Of a stretch of 64,000 bases of DNA, positions 26,307-35,586 are shown piece by piece (within the stretch, counting starts at the first letter, position 1; the number at the start of each line of letters is the position of its first letter). The stretch comes from Fibrobacter sp. (GTDB lineage Bacteria; Fibrobacterota; Chitinivibrionia; Chitinivibrionales; Chitinispirillaceae): NCBI GenBank assembly GCA_012523595.1, contig JAAYIG010000212.1, positions 1 through 64,000 of the forward strand. The letters run 5' to 3'. The position numbers were made by a program, and so were the translations under genes. The notes beneath the pieces were generated by a model that searched no databases, had not been told where the DNA came from, and was given only the letters and a program-made list of their open reading frames with translations.

Positions 26307-26810
26307 ACATCAGCCAGGGTAGCATCAAGACGTCACTGAGAGGCGCTACACTTAATTCAATGGTAGATTCCAAAAGCAGACATCTTAAAATTGCTATTGC
26401 CATAAAGGATGATGTTGATGAGGATTATCCTTTAACACTGGCCAGCATTATTCTGCCTCCCTCATCGGGTATTTCCAGATCATCGGTTACCATTAAGTCA
26501 GCTTTATTGAACGAGGGGCAGAATTCTGTCCAATCTTGACATCCTTGCATCCTCACAATCTGTTGAGAATAAAGATCTCTCCCGGAAGATGATAGAAATC
26601 AATGGACGGAATCTCATTTTCAACAATCCCGAAGGCAATAAGGCTTCACTGAGAATCTATTCACTAAACGGCAAGTTACTCATGAATAAAGAATTTACCG
26701 GTAGAATAGTAAGGGATCCGATCAGACTGAATTTAACAAAAGGTCTATACCTTTATCAGATAAAAACCGGTGTAAAAATGTTCCGGGGAAGATTTGTAAT
26801 TAAAGAATAG
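26279..26810 (+). pseudogene. 3' remnant of a secreted protein with a C-terminal sorting-like domain, frameshifted
   Basis: From 26279 one frame reads about 86 codons with no start (ILNPVYSKVNISQGSIK and onward) to a stop at 26537. The next frame continues the sequence from about 26515 to the stop at 26808. The last 60 residues (SLRIYSLNGKLL, then LNLTKGLYLYQIKTG and FVIKE) form a compact beta domain like the C-terminal secretion/sorting domains of FCB-group secreted enzymes. The upstream body and signal peptide are missing, having been replaced by the kinase fragment. The product is not expected to be functional. Confidence 0.65.
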
Positions 26811-26832
26811 AGTTTTCCGCGCTTCTGTAAAG

Positions 26833-26875
26833 TGGACATTGCGGGTTGCATTCCAGTCCGTGATGTCCATTTTTA
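26833..26875 (+). terminator. rho-independent terminator-like hairpin
   Basis: TGGACAT (26833-26839) pairs with ATGTCCA (26863-26869), followed by TTTTTATT on the + strand. The loop is long (23 bases), which weakens it. It probably ends the transcript of the decayed secreted-protein gene. Confidence 0.5.
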
Positions 26876-26937
26876 TTCTATCACCATCAATCAAAACCAG
26901 GCTGAATAAACACGAACTCAAATTGTAAAATTCAGGT

Positions 26938-28515
26938 TCAAACTGATTGAACCGGTTTATGCTTTAAAACTGGCTTGTTATACGAAATAGATCGTATAAC
27001 TCTGAAAATATTACCCATCACATCCGTTGCGATCACAGAATGCTCACCATAGTGCTTACTTGCCAGAGTTCCAGCTTCTGCCTGGATGTAATTCCCAAGA
27101 ATTGCTGATGAGATAACCGGTAACCCCTGTGCCATCAAAGATAATATTACTCCGCTTAGAACATCTCCCGTTCCCGCTGTAGCAAGCGCGGAATTGCCGA
27201 AAGGAAGAATATAGGCACTTCCGTCGTATCCGGCGATAATAACAGGGGCTCCTTTCATCAGTATTGTCATCTGATACTCTCTTGCCTTTCTCTTGAGAGT
27301 TTCTACAATCTCAGCGGGATCTTCCGGAAGGCTGCCGAACAAACGATGCCACTCCCCTCTGTGAGGAGTAATCAGCAGGTCTCCCGCATGATTTCCCAAT
27401 TCCTCTGTATAGTTCTTGAAAGCATTTATTCCATCGGCATCCAGAACCGTGGGAAGTGGAATTGTTTTAATAATTTCTCTTACCAGCCGTGAAGTCTGAT
27501 CATGATGCGAAAGCCCCGGCCCTACGCACAGGGCTTGTTTATTAATCGAGAGTTCTTTTATCTGATCAATCGCACTGAAAGCCGCTGTTCCGCTTCCGGT
27601 TTCATTGACAGGATGAAGAACTGTCTCAGTCAGTTTTACGGAAAGCAATGGTATGAGAGATTCCGGTGAAGCAAGATGAACCATGCCGCAGCCTGTTCTC
27701 AATGCCGATTCAGCTGCAAGTGTGGCTGCCCCTGTCATTCCTCTGGACCCGCAAAGCATCAGTACTACTCCATGATCATACTTGGACCCGGCAGGGTGCC
27801 TCTTCGGGAAAAACCCTGCCATGTCCTCCAGTTCCGGGAAACAGAGCCAGTTCTTCTTCTCCCCTACAACTTCTTCCGGATAACCAAGATCCTGAACAAC
27901 TACTTTCCCCGCATTTAACCTCCCAGGGTAAAAGTAAAGCCCGATTTTGGGATATCCCATAGTCACAGTAACAGCGGCTTTTATGCAGGGATTACCGGGT
28001 ATCCCGGTATCATTGTTGAGCCCCGATGGGGTATCGGCTGCCAGAACCGGAACACCTGAAATGTTTACAGCCTCTATAGCCATTGCACACAATCCATGAG
28101 GATCACCCTGAAGTCCGGTCCCAAGCATCGCGTCAATAATAAGCTTATACCTGGAGAGGTTGGAAAGATCCGCAGGATCACTGATTACCAGGTGGTTGCC
28201 TTTCTGGCTTATATACTCGTTAAAAGCGATTTTGCACTCTCCCTTGAGTTCCTCTGTGTTGTAAAGCGAAAAGCACATCACTTTATATCCGGCATCTATC
28301 AGCATCCTACCTGCCACATATCCATCACCACCGTTATTTCCTTTCCCACAGATAATAGCGATCTCACCGGACCTGTTATCCGGAACCATTTCCCTGGCCA
28401 GATTCAGAAGACCCATTCCCGCCTTCAACATGTATGAATATCCCAGGGTTACATTATCCCCTATGGTATCACTGTCTATCTGCCGCATCTGTGAAACCTT
28501 CAAGACTGGAATCAT
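26938..28515 (-). CDS. nnrD: bifunctional NAD(P)H-hydrate epimerase / ADP-dependent dehydratase
   Basis: About 525 residues from ATG at 28515 (AAGGG 8 bases upstream); the upstream extension to 28605 has no ribosome binding site. The N-terminal YjeF_N epimerase domain (1-215) shows GKGNNGGDGYVAGR and ADTPSGLNNDTG. The C-terminal dehydratase (225-515) shows KYDHGVVLMLCGSRGMTGA, VLDADGINAF, ITPHRGEW and ATAGTGDVLSGVI. The pair repairs hydrated NADH and NADPH. Fusion is the common bacterial arrangement. Transcribed alone, divergent from thpR. Confidence 0.95.
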   Translation of the reverse strand: MIPVLKVSQMRQIDSDTIGDNVTLGYSYMLKAGMGLLNLAREMVPDNRSGEIAIICGKGNNGGDGYVAGRMLIDAGYKVMCFSLYNTEELKGECKIAFNEYISQKGNHLVISDPADLSNLSRYKLIIDAMLGTGLQGDPHGLCAMAIEAVNISGVPVLAADTPSGLNNDTGIPGNPCIKAAVTVTMGYPKIGLYFYPGRLNAGKVVVQDLGYPEEVVGEKKNWLCFPELEDMAGFFPKRHPAGSKYDHGVVLMLCGSRGMTGAATLAAESALRTGCGMVHLASPESLIPLLSVKLTETVLHPVNETGSGTAAFSAIDQIKELSINKQALCVGPGLSHHDQTSRLVREIIKTIPLPTVLDADGINAFKNYTEELGNHAGDLLITPHRGEWHRLFGSLPEDPAEIVETLKRKAREYQMTILMKGAPVIIAGYDGSAYILPFGNSALATAGTGDVLSGVILSLMAQGLPVISSAILGNYIQAEAGTLASKHYGEHSVIATDVMGNIFRVIRSISYNKPVLKHKPVQSV

Positions 28516-28626
28516 ATAATCTGCCCTTTGCTTTTCCAGAGATAAAAACGTATATAAAATAGATCTGGTATAATATTCTGGGGAAATCTGCAAAAATAAG
28601 GCCAACTCGATAACAATGGAGGTCCA

Positions 28627-29166
28627 ATGGCCCGCCTTTTTGTTTCAATCGATCTACCGGAGCGCATTAAAGACGATATCGAAGATCTTTATATGGCAAT
28701 TCCCGGTGCTAAATGGGTTGACTACTCTCAGATCCACCTGACGCTCCGTTTTATTGGGGAAGTGGACAACATCATGGAAGAGCAGATAATAGCAGTTCTG
28801 AAAACGATTTCAATGCCACCATTTGAGCTTTCACTTAAGGGGGTCGGTTACTTCCCACCCAGAAGACATCCACGGATACTATGGGCAGGAGTCGCAGAAA
28901 ATCCGGAACTGTTCCGATTGCAGGGCAAAATCGAACGCGCCTTGAACTCCATCGGAATCGCCCCTGAGCAGCGCCGGTTTCATCCCCACATCACAATTGC
29001 CCGTCTCAATGAACCGCCATTGGAAAAAATAGCGCTCTTTATGGCCCAAAACAGCCTGTTTTCAACAGAACTGTTTGCAGTGTCACAATTTCATCTATAT
29101 CGCAGCTATTTGAGCAAAAGGGGTGCTTACCATCAGAAGCAAGCCACATTCTATCTGACCACTTAA
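28627..29166 (+). CDS. thpR: RNA 2',3'-cyclic phosphodiesterase / 2'-5' RNA ligase
   Basis: 179 residues with GGAGGT three bases before the ATG. The two HxTx motifs of the 2H phosphoesterase fold are HLTLRF (about residue 38) and HPHITIAR (about 121). The family opens 2',3'-cyclic phosphates in RNA and can ligate tRNA halves in vitro; its physiological substrate is uncertain. A strong terminator separates it from the convergent ppdK. Confidence 0.93.
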   Translation: MARLFVSIDLPERIKDDIEDLYMAIPGAKWVDYSQIHLTLRFIGEVDNIMEEQIIAVLKTISMPPFELSLKGVGYFPPRRHPRILWAGVAENPELFRLQGKIERALNSIGIAPEQRRFHPHITIARLNEPPLEKIALFMAQNSLFSTELFAVSQFHLYRSYLSKRGAYHQKQATFYLTT

Positions 29167-29167
29167 C

Positions 29168-29207
29168 AAAAAGGCAAGAAACGCATTTAGCGAATCTTGC
29201 CTTTTAA
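29168..29207. terminator. bidirectional rho-independent terminator
   Basis: AAAAAGGCAAGA (29168-29179) pairs with TCTTGCCTTTT (29195-29205). There are T-rich tracts on both sides, so it serves both thpR and the convergent ppdK. Confidence 0.85.
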
Positions 29208-29226
29208 TTACTACTCTAAAGAAAGC

Positions 29227-32118
29227 TTACCTTTTTCTGGCGGCCTTCTTAGACATTACCTTCTTAGCAGCTTTCGCAGGTTTCTTAACTGCAGTCTTAG
29301 CCTTCGCAGCTACTTTTTTTGCAGAAGAAGATATCTTTGCGGATGCTTTTTTAGCGCTCTTTTTGGCGCTCTTTTTGGCAGGTGCTTTGGAAGCAGTCCT
29401 CTCTTCCACAGCCGCCTGAGCAGCAGCCAGTCTGGAAATCGGAATACGGAACGGTGAACAGGAAACATAGTTCATTCCGACCCGGTGACAGAACTTGACT
29501 GATTCGGCATCACCACCATGCTCACCACAGATACCGACCTTCAATTCAGGACGTGTACTGCGGCCACGCTCGATACCAAACCTGATAAGCTCCCCGATTC
29601 CTTCCTGGTCTATTGTCTGGAAAGGATCATCAGGAAGAATCTTGGAATTCAGATAATCGGGCAGGAAACTTCCGATGTCATCTCTGGAGAACCCGAAACC
29701 CATCTGTGTAAGATCGTTGGTTCCAAAAGAGAAGAACTCTGCTACATCAGCCAGTTTGTTGGCAGTAAGAGCAGCACGAGGAATCTCAACCATGGTTCCA
29801 TACATGAAAGGAATTTTCCTCAGCCCAAGGTTTTTACAAACTTCAGCATATACTCTATCCACGATCTGTTTCTGGTTGCTGAGTTCATTAACAGCGCAGG
29901 TAACAGGGATCATGATCTCAGGGAAAGCCTTCTTTCCCTCTTTAATCAGCTCTCCGGCAGCTTCAAGAATCGCCCTTATCTGCATCTCAGAAACTTCAGG
30001 ATAGGTCACTCCCAGGCGTACACCTCTGTGTCCGAGCATCGGGTTGTTTTCCTTGAGGCTTTCCCCTCTTTTCTTGACTTCAGCAAGACTGACTTTCAAT
30101 TCAGCAGCTATAGCCGCAAGTTTGTCCTCGGTGTGAGGAACAAACTCATGCAACGGCGGGTCAAGGAGACGGATGGTGATAGGAAGACCATTGAGTACTT
30201 CCATGGTCGACTTGATGTCTTTCTTGACATAAGCTGAGAGCTGGTCCAGTGCTGCTACCCTTTCCTCTTTTGTGCTGCTCATTATCATTTTGCGCAGCAG
30301 GAAAAGCGGCTTATCACTACCCTCACCATAAAACATATGCTCAGTACGGAAAAGACCGATACCCTGGGCTCCAAACTGAATTGCTTTTTTGGTATCTCTG
30401 GGAGTGTCGGCATTTGTTCTGATCTTCAGCACTCTGAACCTGTCACAGAGCTTCATCAGATCATTGTAGGAAGTATTATGCTCAAGATCCACATCGATCA
30501 GCGGTAACTGTCCCTCATAAACCAGGCCCTTAGTTCCGTTTATAGTGACCCAGTCACCCTCTTTAACTACTTTCCCGGATTTGGTCTTGAACGAATTTTC
30601 ACCCACTTCGATATCAGCACAGCCTACCACACAGCATTTTCCCCAGCCTCTTGCCACCAGAGCCGCATGTGATGTCATACCACCTTTTGAGGTCAGAATC
30701 GCCTGTGACTTGTGCATCCCGTCAACATCTTCCGGTGAAGTCTCTTCACGAACAAGGATCACCTTCTCACCATTCTGCGCCCACTTTACAGCAGCCTCAG
30801 AGGTGAAAACCGCTCTACCCTTGGCACCACCAGGACCCGCCGGAAGTCCCTTGGCAATGGGTGATAAAGCTTTCTCAGCAGCAGGATCGATCATCGGCAG
30901 AAGCAGCTCAACAAGCTGGTTGGGACCAACTCTCATCACAGCAGTCTCTGCATTGATGAGCTTCTCCTTGTACATCTCGGTAGCCATGCGTACAGCGGCA
31001 ACTCCATTGCGTTTACCAACACGGCACTGAAGCATGTAAAGGGTACCGTTCTCAATGGTAAACTCAATATCCTGCATGTCTTTATAATGTTTTTCAAGCT
31101 TCTTCTGGATAGCATCGAGCTTCTTGTAGATTCCAGGCATCTTCTCTGCAAGAGTGGGCAGATGCCTGCTCTGCTCGTTCTTGGAATAGTCGTTGATTGG
31201 AGCAGGTGTGCGGATACCGGCAACAACGTCCTCACCCTGAGCATTTGTCAGATACTCACCGTAAAACTTGTTCTCTCCGGTTCCGGGATTGCGGGTAAAA
31301 GCAACACCAGTTGCGCTGTCCTCACCCATGTTTCCAAAAACCATGCTCTGAACGTTTACAGCGGTTCCCCATTCATCCGGTATTCTCTCGATACGACGAT
31401 ACTCAACCGCGCGTTTTCCATTCCAGCTCATGAACACAGCTCCGATACCACCCCAGAGCTGATCATAAGGATCTTCGGGGAACGGATGACCCAGCACTTC
31501 CTTTACTTTCTGCTTAAAGAGGACAACAAGATGCTTCAGTTCATCAACTGTCAGATCCGTGTCGCTCTTATAGCCCTTTTCCTTCTTGATCTCATCCATC
31601 ATCTCATCAAGAGTTTTCCTGATCCCTTTGCCGCCATGGGGCTCAAGGCCTTCCGCTTTCTCCATCACCACATCAGCATACATCATGATAAGCCGTCTGT
31701 ATGCATCGTAAGCAAACCTTGGATTGTTGGTTTTGGCAATCAAACCCTCGATAGTCTTGTCGTTCAAACCAATATTGAGAACCGTATCCATCATTCCCGG
31801 CATGGACTTGCGGGCTCCTGACCTTACAGAAACAAGCAGCGGGTTTTTGGTATCACCAAACTTTTTCCCCATCAATTTTTCTACGTTTTTCAGAGCCTTT
31901 TCCACCTGACCCTTCAGTTCTTTAGGATAACTGCGCTTGTTATCGTAGTAGTAAGTGCAAACTTCAGTGGTGATTGTAAATCCAGGGGGAACCGGCAACT
32001 TAAGGGCTGGATGCCCGGCCATCTCGGCAAGATTGGCTCCTTTACCACCGAGCAGGTTTTTCATTGACTCATTACCATCTGCCCTACCACCACCAAAGAA
32101 ATAGACATATTTTGGCAT
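29227..32118 (-). CDS. ppdK: pyruvate phosphate dikinase with Lys/Ala-rich C-terminal tail
   Basis: About 963 residues from ATG at 32118 (GGAGGA 7 bases upstream). The enzyme interconverts pyruvate+ATP+Pi and PEP+AMP+PPi. In order: nucleotide-binding domain (KNLLGGKGANLAEM, then SVRSGARKSMPGMMDTVLN), phosphohistidine swivel domain with the catalytic His in GGMTSHAALVARGW (about residue 484), and the PEP/pyruvate barrel (GLFRTEHMFY, NPMLGHRGVRLG, SFGTNDLTQ, GICGEHGGD). The core ends near residue 906. The last ~57 residues are an AKK/SAKK-rich tail like histone H1 C-termini, which is unusual for PPDK. With the phosphofructokinase at 55.5 kb it points to PPi-linked glycolysis. Confidence 0.95.
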   Translation of the reverse strand: MPKYVYFFGGGRADGNESMKNLLGGKGANLAEMAGHPALKLPVPPGFTITTEVCTYYYDNKRSYPKELKGQVEKALKNVEKLMGKKFGDTKNPLLVSVRSGARKSMPGMMDTVLNIGLNDKTIEGLIAKTNNPRFAYDAYRRLIMMYADVVMEKAEGLEPHGGKGIRKTLDEMMDEIKKEKGYKSDTDLTVDELKHLVVLFKQKVKEVLGHPFPEDPYDQLWGGIGAVFMSWNGKRAVEYRRIERIPDEWGTAVNVQSMVFGNMGEDSATGVAFTRNPGTGENKFYGEYLTNAQGEDVVAGIRTPAPINDYSKNEQSRHLPTLAEKMPGIYKKLDAIQKKLEKHYKDMQDIEFTIENGTLYMLQCRVGKRNGVAAVRMATEMYKEKLINAETAVMRVGPNQLVELLLPMIDPAAEKALSPIAKGLPAGPGGAKGRAVFTSEAAVKWAQNGEKVILVREETSPEDVDGMHKSQAILTSKGGMTSHAALVARGWGKCCVVGCADIEVGENSFKTKSGKVVKEGDWVTINGTKGLVYEGQLPLIDVDLEHNTSYNDLMKLCDRFRVLKIRTNADTPRDTKKAIQFGAQGIGLFRTEHMFYGEGSDKPLFLLRKMIMSSTKEERVAALDQLSAYVKKDIKSTMEVLNGLPITIRLLDPPLHEFVPHTEDKLAAIAAELKVSLAEVKKRGESLKENNPMLGHRGVRLGVTYPEVSEMQIRAILEAAGELIKEGKKAFPEIMIPVTCAVNELSNQKQIVDRVYAEVCKNLGLRKIPFMYGTMVEIPRAALTANKLADVAEFFSFGTNDLTQMGFGFSRDDIGSFLPDYLNSKILPDDPFQTIDQEGIGELIRFGIERGRSTRPELKVGICGEHGGDAESVKFCHRVGMNYVSCSPFRIPISRLAAAQAAVEERTASKAPAKKSAKKSAKKASAKISSSAKKVAAKAKTAVKKPAKAAKKVMSKKAARKR

Positions 32119-32178
32119 CTTGCTATCCTCCGCAGTTTGTTTATGGAACAAAAATCGTGACGTAAACTAAAACAGTAG

Positions 32179-32207
32179 AATATAAATGCTACTAATTACC
32201 TTTTCAA
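32179..32207 (-). promoter_or_regulatory. sigma-70 promoter of ppdK
   Basis: The reverse strand carries TTGAAA (32207-32202), a 17-base spacer, and TATATT (32184-32179), about 60 bases before the ATG at 32118. The region is AT-rich and lies between divergent genes. Confidence 0.65.
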
Positions 32208-32287
32208 GTTAAATTCATTAACATCAACACCTGAAAATCAATTTCATCATTGAAACAAATCCAGAAGAATTATAAATTGAATAGTAT

Positions 32288-34210
32288 ATGAAACGAGAAA
32301 GCATAGCACTTCTCCTGCACCCATTCAAAAACAGACTGATTCCACGGGCAGCACTGAAAGATTCTTCAGACAGATTCGTAGATAATCTCCTCTCCCTTGT
32401 CTCCAGTCACCCTCATCTCAAACTCAATATTGTCATGCCAGGTTACATACTTGAGACCGTAGATACTCTACTTCTTTCAAACTTGAGAGAGCTTCTTAAA
32501 AAAGGAGCACTGGAGTGGATCCTGACCGGCTACACCGAGCCATTTCTAAGCCTCTCTCCGTTCAGCTTAACAAAAGATAACATCGCCTGCGGTATGCAGG
32601 TCTTCTCGGAACTCACAGGTCAAACACCAGCCGGCTTCCTTCCCCCATTCTCCAACTGGGAACCTTCCTTTATCAATTTGCTCCGTAAATGCGGAATCGA
32701 TTACACTATTCTCAGCCGTGAAATGCTTCCACCTCAGAGCAGGTCGGCCTGCGGCTACTGGATGGCTGAATACGCAGGTAACTCAATACCTCTGATCACC
32801 ACAGATATCATCTATCCCACAACCGCTCCTACCGATTTCAAAGGATGGGTAAATCAGATCTTTTCACAAGATAAGCTGGATAATCAGCAATCAAAATTCA
32901 TTGCATTACAGTACATGGTTCCTCTTCAGGCGGAAAGTGAATCAGATCCCTTCAGATGGCTGAGTTTTGCCGCTTCAGAAATCGATAAACACCTTCTGAG
33001 TTTTCAACCTGTAAGGTTCAGCGACTTTATCAGTTCAGCCCCGCCCCTGGGACTTCAGTACATCCCTCCATGTATCCGAACCGGGGTCAGAGAGAAGGCA
33101 GATCTCCATTTCTTCAATTACGTCTACTCATTTGATCAGGTCGGAATCCTGCAGCGCAAATTGATGGAAGTAAATGATCAATTGCAGTCCATTGATGATC
33201 CCAAAGGAATTCCCCCTCTGAAACGACAGTTGTATTTTGTCCAGGATATAAATCGTATGCTGCCGGGAAAAGAATCCGGCTTTGAAAATCTCAACGACAG
33301 GCTGTGGTCCTACTCCAAACTCATAGATGTCGAAAATGCGCTCCATACCCGGAAAAACATTAAAGGCGGCCAGATCCGCATAACCGATTTCCTGCGTAAC
33401 GGATCCAAGTCGATTGTCCTCTCAAATAAAGCACTGAAAACCTATATAGATTGTGTAAACGGCGGCAGTATCTTCGAATTCGATTTCAGAGAACGAAGTC
33501 TCAATCTCTGCTCTGCCTATAATCCTTCTCTTCATCATCCACCCAATATTACCTCACCGGGAAAATCCAGAACATGGTTTCTTGACCGGCTGCTCTCAGA
33601 GGAAGCAAAGAGCTCAGACCTGCTCAATGATACCTGCAAAGATCTGGGCAACTTTTCAGGCCAGTTTGATTACAAGGTAAGAAAAACCACCGATGGGGTA
33701 AAGGCAACCCTTTTGCGCCAGGGATCCATCCTGCAGGGAGAGAAGTTCTACCCGATAAACCTGGAAAAGGTCTTTGGTCTGGAGAAGGACGGAGCTGTGC
33801 TGTCTTTTGTATATCAACTCTCCAATCCCTCCCTGATAGCCAGTAAATTCAAATTCTCTACCCAGTTCTCAATCAGCCTTCAGGGACTCTCAAGCGGTGA
33901 TGTCAGGTTTCAGCACGGATCTGAATCAATAGAAAAACTGGGATGGGAACTCTGCTGTGTGGAAGCGAAAACGAAATGGAGTATTGAGGACAGGATATCT
34001 GGAATAAAGATGACTTTCCAGACACAGAAACCCGTTGACATCTGGTTTTTTCCTCAATCCGCATCCGATCTACATGGAATTCAGCCCCAGGGATTAACAA
34101 TCGTGCTTTCCTGTAATGTCAACCTCGAACCCAGCTCGAAGTGGAAAATAATCGGTAAAATCTCCTGCAGGAAAATCAAGAAAAAAGGAGAAAATATCGA
34201 TGCGCTTTGA
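32288..34210 (+). CDS. GH57-like protein lacking catalytic residues
   Basis: 640 residues, no signal peptide. The N-terminal ~270 residues follow the course of GH57 4-alpha-glucanotransferases: ALEWILTGYTEPFLSLSP corresponds to the vEll.GGyyEP.L..iP segment, and GFLPPFSNWEPSF to the G.WLTERVWEP nucleophile segment, here with Phe where the catalytic Glu belongs. The DGEKFG acid/base site is not recognisable, and the N-terminal HNHQP is reduced to LLLHPFKN. The C-terminal half resembles the DUF1925/1926-type beta domains of that family. It is therefore probably a non-catalytic glucan-binding or regulatory protein. It overlaps the STAS gene by 11 bases. Confidence 0.7.
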   Translation: MKRESIALLLHPFKNRLIPRAALKDSSDRFVDNLLSLVSSHPHLKLNIVMPGYILETVDTLLLSNLRELLKKGALEWILTGYTEPFLSLSPFSLTKDNIACGMQVFSELTGQTPAGFLPPFSNWEPSFINLLRKCGIDYTILSREMLPPQSRSACGYWMAEYAGNSIPLITTDIIYPTTAPTDFKGWVNQIFSQDKLDNQQSKFIALQYMVPLQAESESDPFRWLSFAASEIDKHLLSFQPVRFSDFISSAPPLGLQYIPPCIRTGVREKADLHFFNYVYSFDQVGILQRKLMEVNDQLQSIDDPKGIPPLKRQLYFVQDINRMLPGKESGFENLNDRLWSYSKLIDVENALHTRKNIKGGQIRITDFLRNGSKSIVLSNKALKTYIDCVNGGSIFEFDFRERSLNLCSAYNPSLHHPPNITSPGKSRTWFLDRLLSEEAKSSDLLNDTCKDLGNFSGQFDYKVRKTTDGVKATLLRQGSILQGEKFYPINLEKVFGLEKDGAVLSFVYQLSNPSLIASKFKFSTQFSISLQGLSSGDVRFQHGSESIEKLGWELCCVEAKTKWSIEDRISGIKMTFQTQKPVDIWFFPQSASDLHGIQPQGLTIVLSCNVNLEPSSKWKIIGKISCRKIKKKGENIDAL

Positions 34211-34823
34211 TGCTCTGGATATTACAATCGAGGGAAGGGACGATGCGGTGTGGATCACATTCTCCGGTCCCTTCTATAAAGAGCAGATCCCTCAAATCAG
34301 GGAAAAATTCTCTGTACTCCTCGAGGATGGCAACCGGGTTTTCATCGTCGACCTGGAAAAAGTCACCGGCATCGATGATTCAGTAGTGCAGATGTTTCTT
34401 CAGCTTCTCAATATCATAAAAGGTAAAAACGGGGAACTTAAACTGGTATTTAAAAATGAAATCTTATGGAAAGCTTTTTCACAATTCTCAAATATTATCC
34501 CTATCTTCCCCGACTCTTCAATACTGGCCTCAAGCGGCTTTCTGGAAAGCCTGCGCCGCAGAAGTGAAGCCCTTTCCAGAAAAACCGGTATCCGCATCTC
34601 CCGTCCGGTAGCTTTGTTTCTGCTTGCAGTTCTGTGCGGATGGTTTCTGACTCTGGGGTTTATCATTCACCTCCAGAAAAGACATATCAAGGAGCAGCAA
34701 AGCGAAATTCTGAAATTGACACAATGGAAAGAACATTCACTGATAGAGATAGACAGACTTACAGAGCGTATCAAGCCTCTTGAACAACTTGGAATCCTTC
34801 CGGACACAGTTTTGGAGCGTTGA
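34200..34823 (+). CDS. STAS-domain protein with membrane span and coiled coil
   Basis: 207 residues. Residues 5-110 resemble a STAS (anti-sigma antagonist-like) domain: a beta strand WITFSGPFYK, then VFIVDLEKVTGIDDSVVQMF, where the Ser of DDSVV sits at the position of the phosphorylatable Ser of SpoIIAA-type proteins. A membrane span follows (about 138-160, PVALFLLAVLCGWFLTLGFI), then a charged coiled coil (160-200). The domain would face the cytoplasm and the coiled coil the periplasm, or the reverse. Coupled at both ends: an 11-base overlap upstream and TGATG to the transglycosylase downstream. Confidence 0.72.
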   Translation: MRFDALDITIEGRDDAVWITFSGPFYKEQIPQIREKFSVLLEDGNRVFIVDLEKVTGIDDSVVQMFLQLLNIIKGKNGELKLVFKNEILWKAFSQFSNIIPIFPDSSILASSGFLESLRRRSEALSRKTGIRISRPVALFLLAVLCGWFLTLGFIIHLQKRHIKEQQSEILKLTQWKEHSLIEIDRLTERIKPLEQLGILPDTVLER

Positions 34824-35584
34824 TGCCAAAATCACCCGGCGCCTTACGCATCGGTATCATATTTCATGGAAGCAAGATCTGGCTTTCTGAATTTGTCAGT
34901 ATCATCTGTGTTACACTGCTTCTTCTGACACTGTTTACCTTCAGCTTAATTATCCTGCGTAACGAATTCACCAGTCATCGTTATGCTTCTCAGATAACAG
35001 CGCTGAAAAGTGAAAGGATCTATCTCGAACACCAGAAAAAGGTTCTCCTTGAAAAAAACCGCCTTGCACAACTGCTCTGCCATTCTATTGGAAGTAAATT
35101 ACCACCTCATACCATATATCATCTCTCTGAAATCATCTACACAAACAGCAGACAGTACGGGTATGATCCCATTCTCCTGCTTGCAGTAATCCGGGTTGAG
35201 AGTCTCTTCAACCCCAGTGCAAGGGGAAAATTCAGAAGCGGGAATCTAAGCGGGGCACTGGGGCTGATGCAGATAAAACTGGAAACTGCACAGGAAATGG
35301 CAAACCTTATGGGTATGGGAAAACTCAGCTCCGATGACCTGCTGAAACCCGAGGTGAATCTGGTGCTTGGTGTCGCCTATCTCACAAAACTCATCTCCCG
35401 TTTTAAAGACTTCAAACTGGGACTGCTTGCGTATAATGCCGGTCCCGGAGTAATTAGAGGTAATCTGTCCAGAAAACAACCTTTATCCATGAAATACTAT
35501 AAAAGGGTACTACATCATTACTACAAGTTTCAAAAGTCGGTGCAGGAACTGAAACTTACCGACTCATTCTCCGCCTGCGATTGA
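34823..35584 (+). CDS. membrane-anchored lytic transglycosylase (SLT domain)
   Basis: About 253 residues from ATG at 34823, sharing a base with the preceding TGA (TGATG). An N-terminal membrane span (residues 20-45) and a short coiled coil (50-80) are followed by a family 1 SLT domain (about 100-240). Catalytic Glu lies in LLAVIRVESLFNPSA; the other hallmarks are GALGLMQIK, NLVLGVAYL and LLAYNAGPG. It cleaves peptidoglycan glycan strands to anhydromuropeptides in the periplasm. Coupling to the STAS and GH57-like genes suggests a wall-remodelling complex controlled from the cytoplasm. Confidence 0.9.
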   Translation: MPKSPGALRIGIIFHGSKIWLSEFVSIICVTLLLLTLFTFSLIILRNEFTSHRYASQITALKSERIYLEHQKKVLLEKNRLAQLLCHSIGSKLPPHTIYHLSEIIYTNSRQYGYDPILLLAVIRVESLFNPSARGKFRSGNLSGALGLMQIKLETAQEMANLMGMGKLSSDDLLKPEVNLVLGVAYLTKLISRFKDFKLGLLAYNAGPGVIRGNLSRKQPLSMKYYKRVLHHYYKFQKSVQELKLTDSFSACD

Positions 35585-35586
35585 AT

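Noticed and set aside
29197-29457. 86-codon Ser/Arg/Cys-rich frame on the + strand
   Set aside because: It is the mirror reading of the Lys/Ala-rich PPDK tail.
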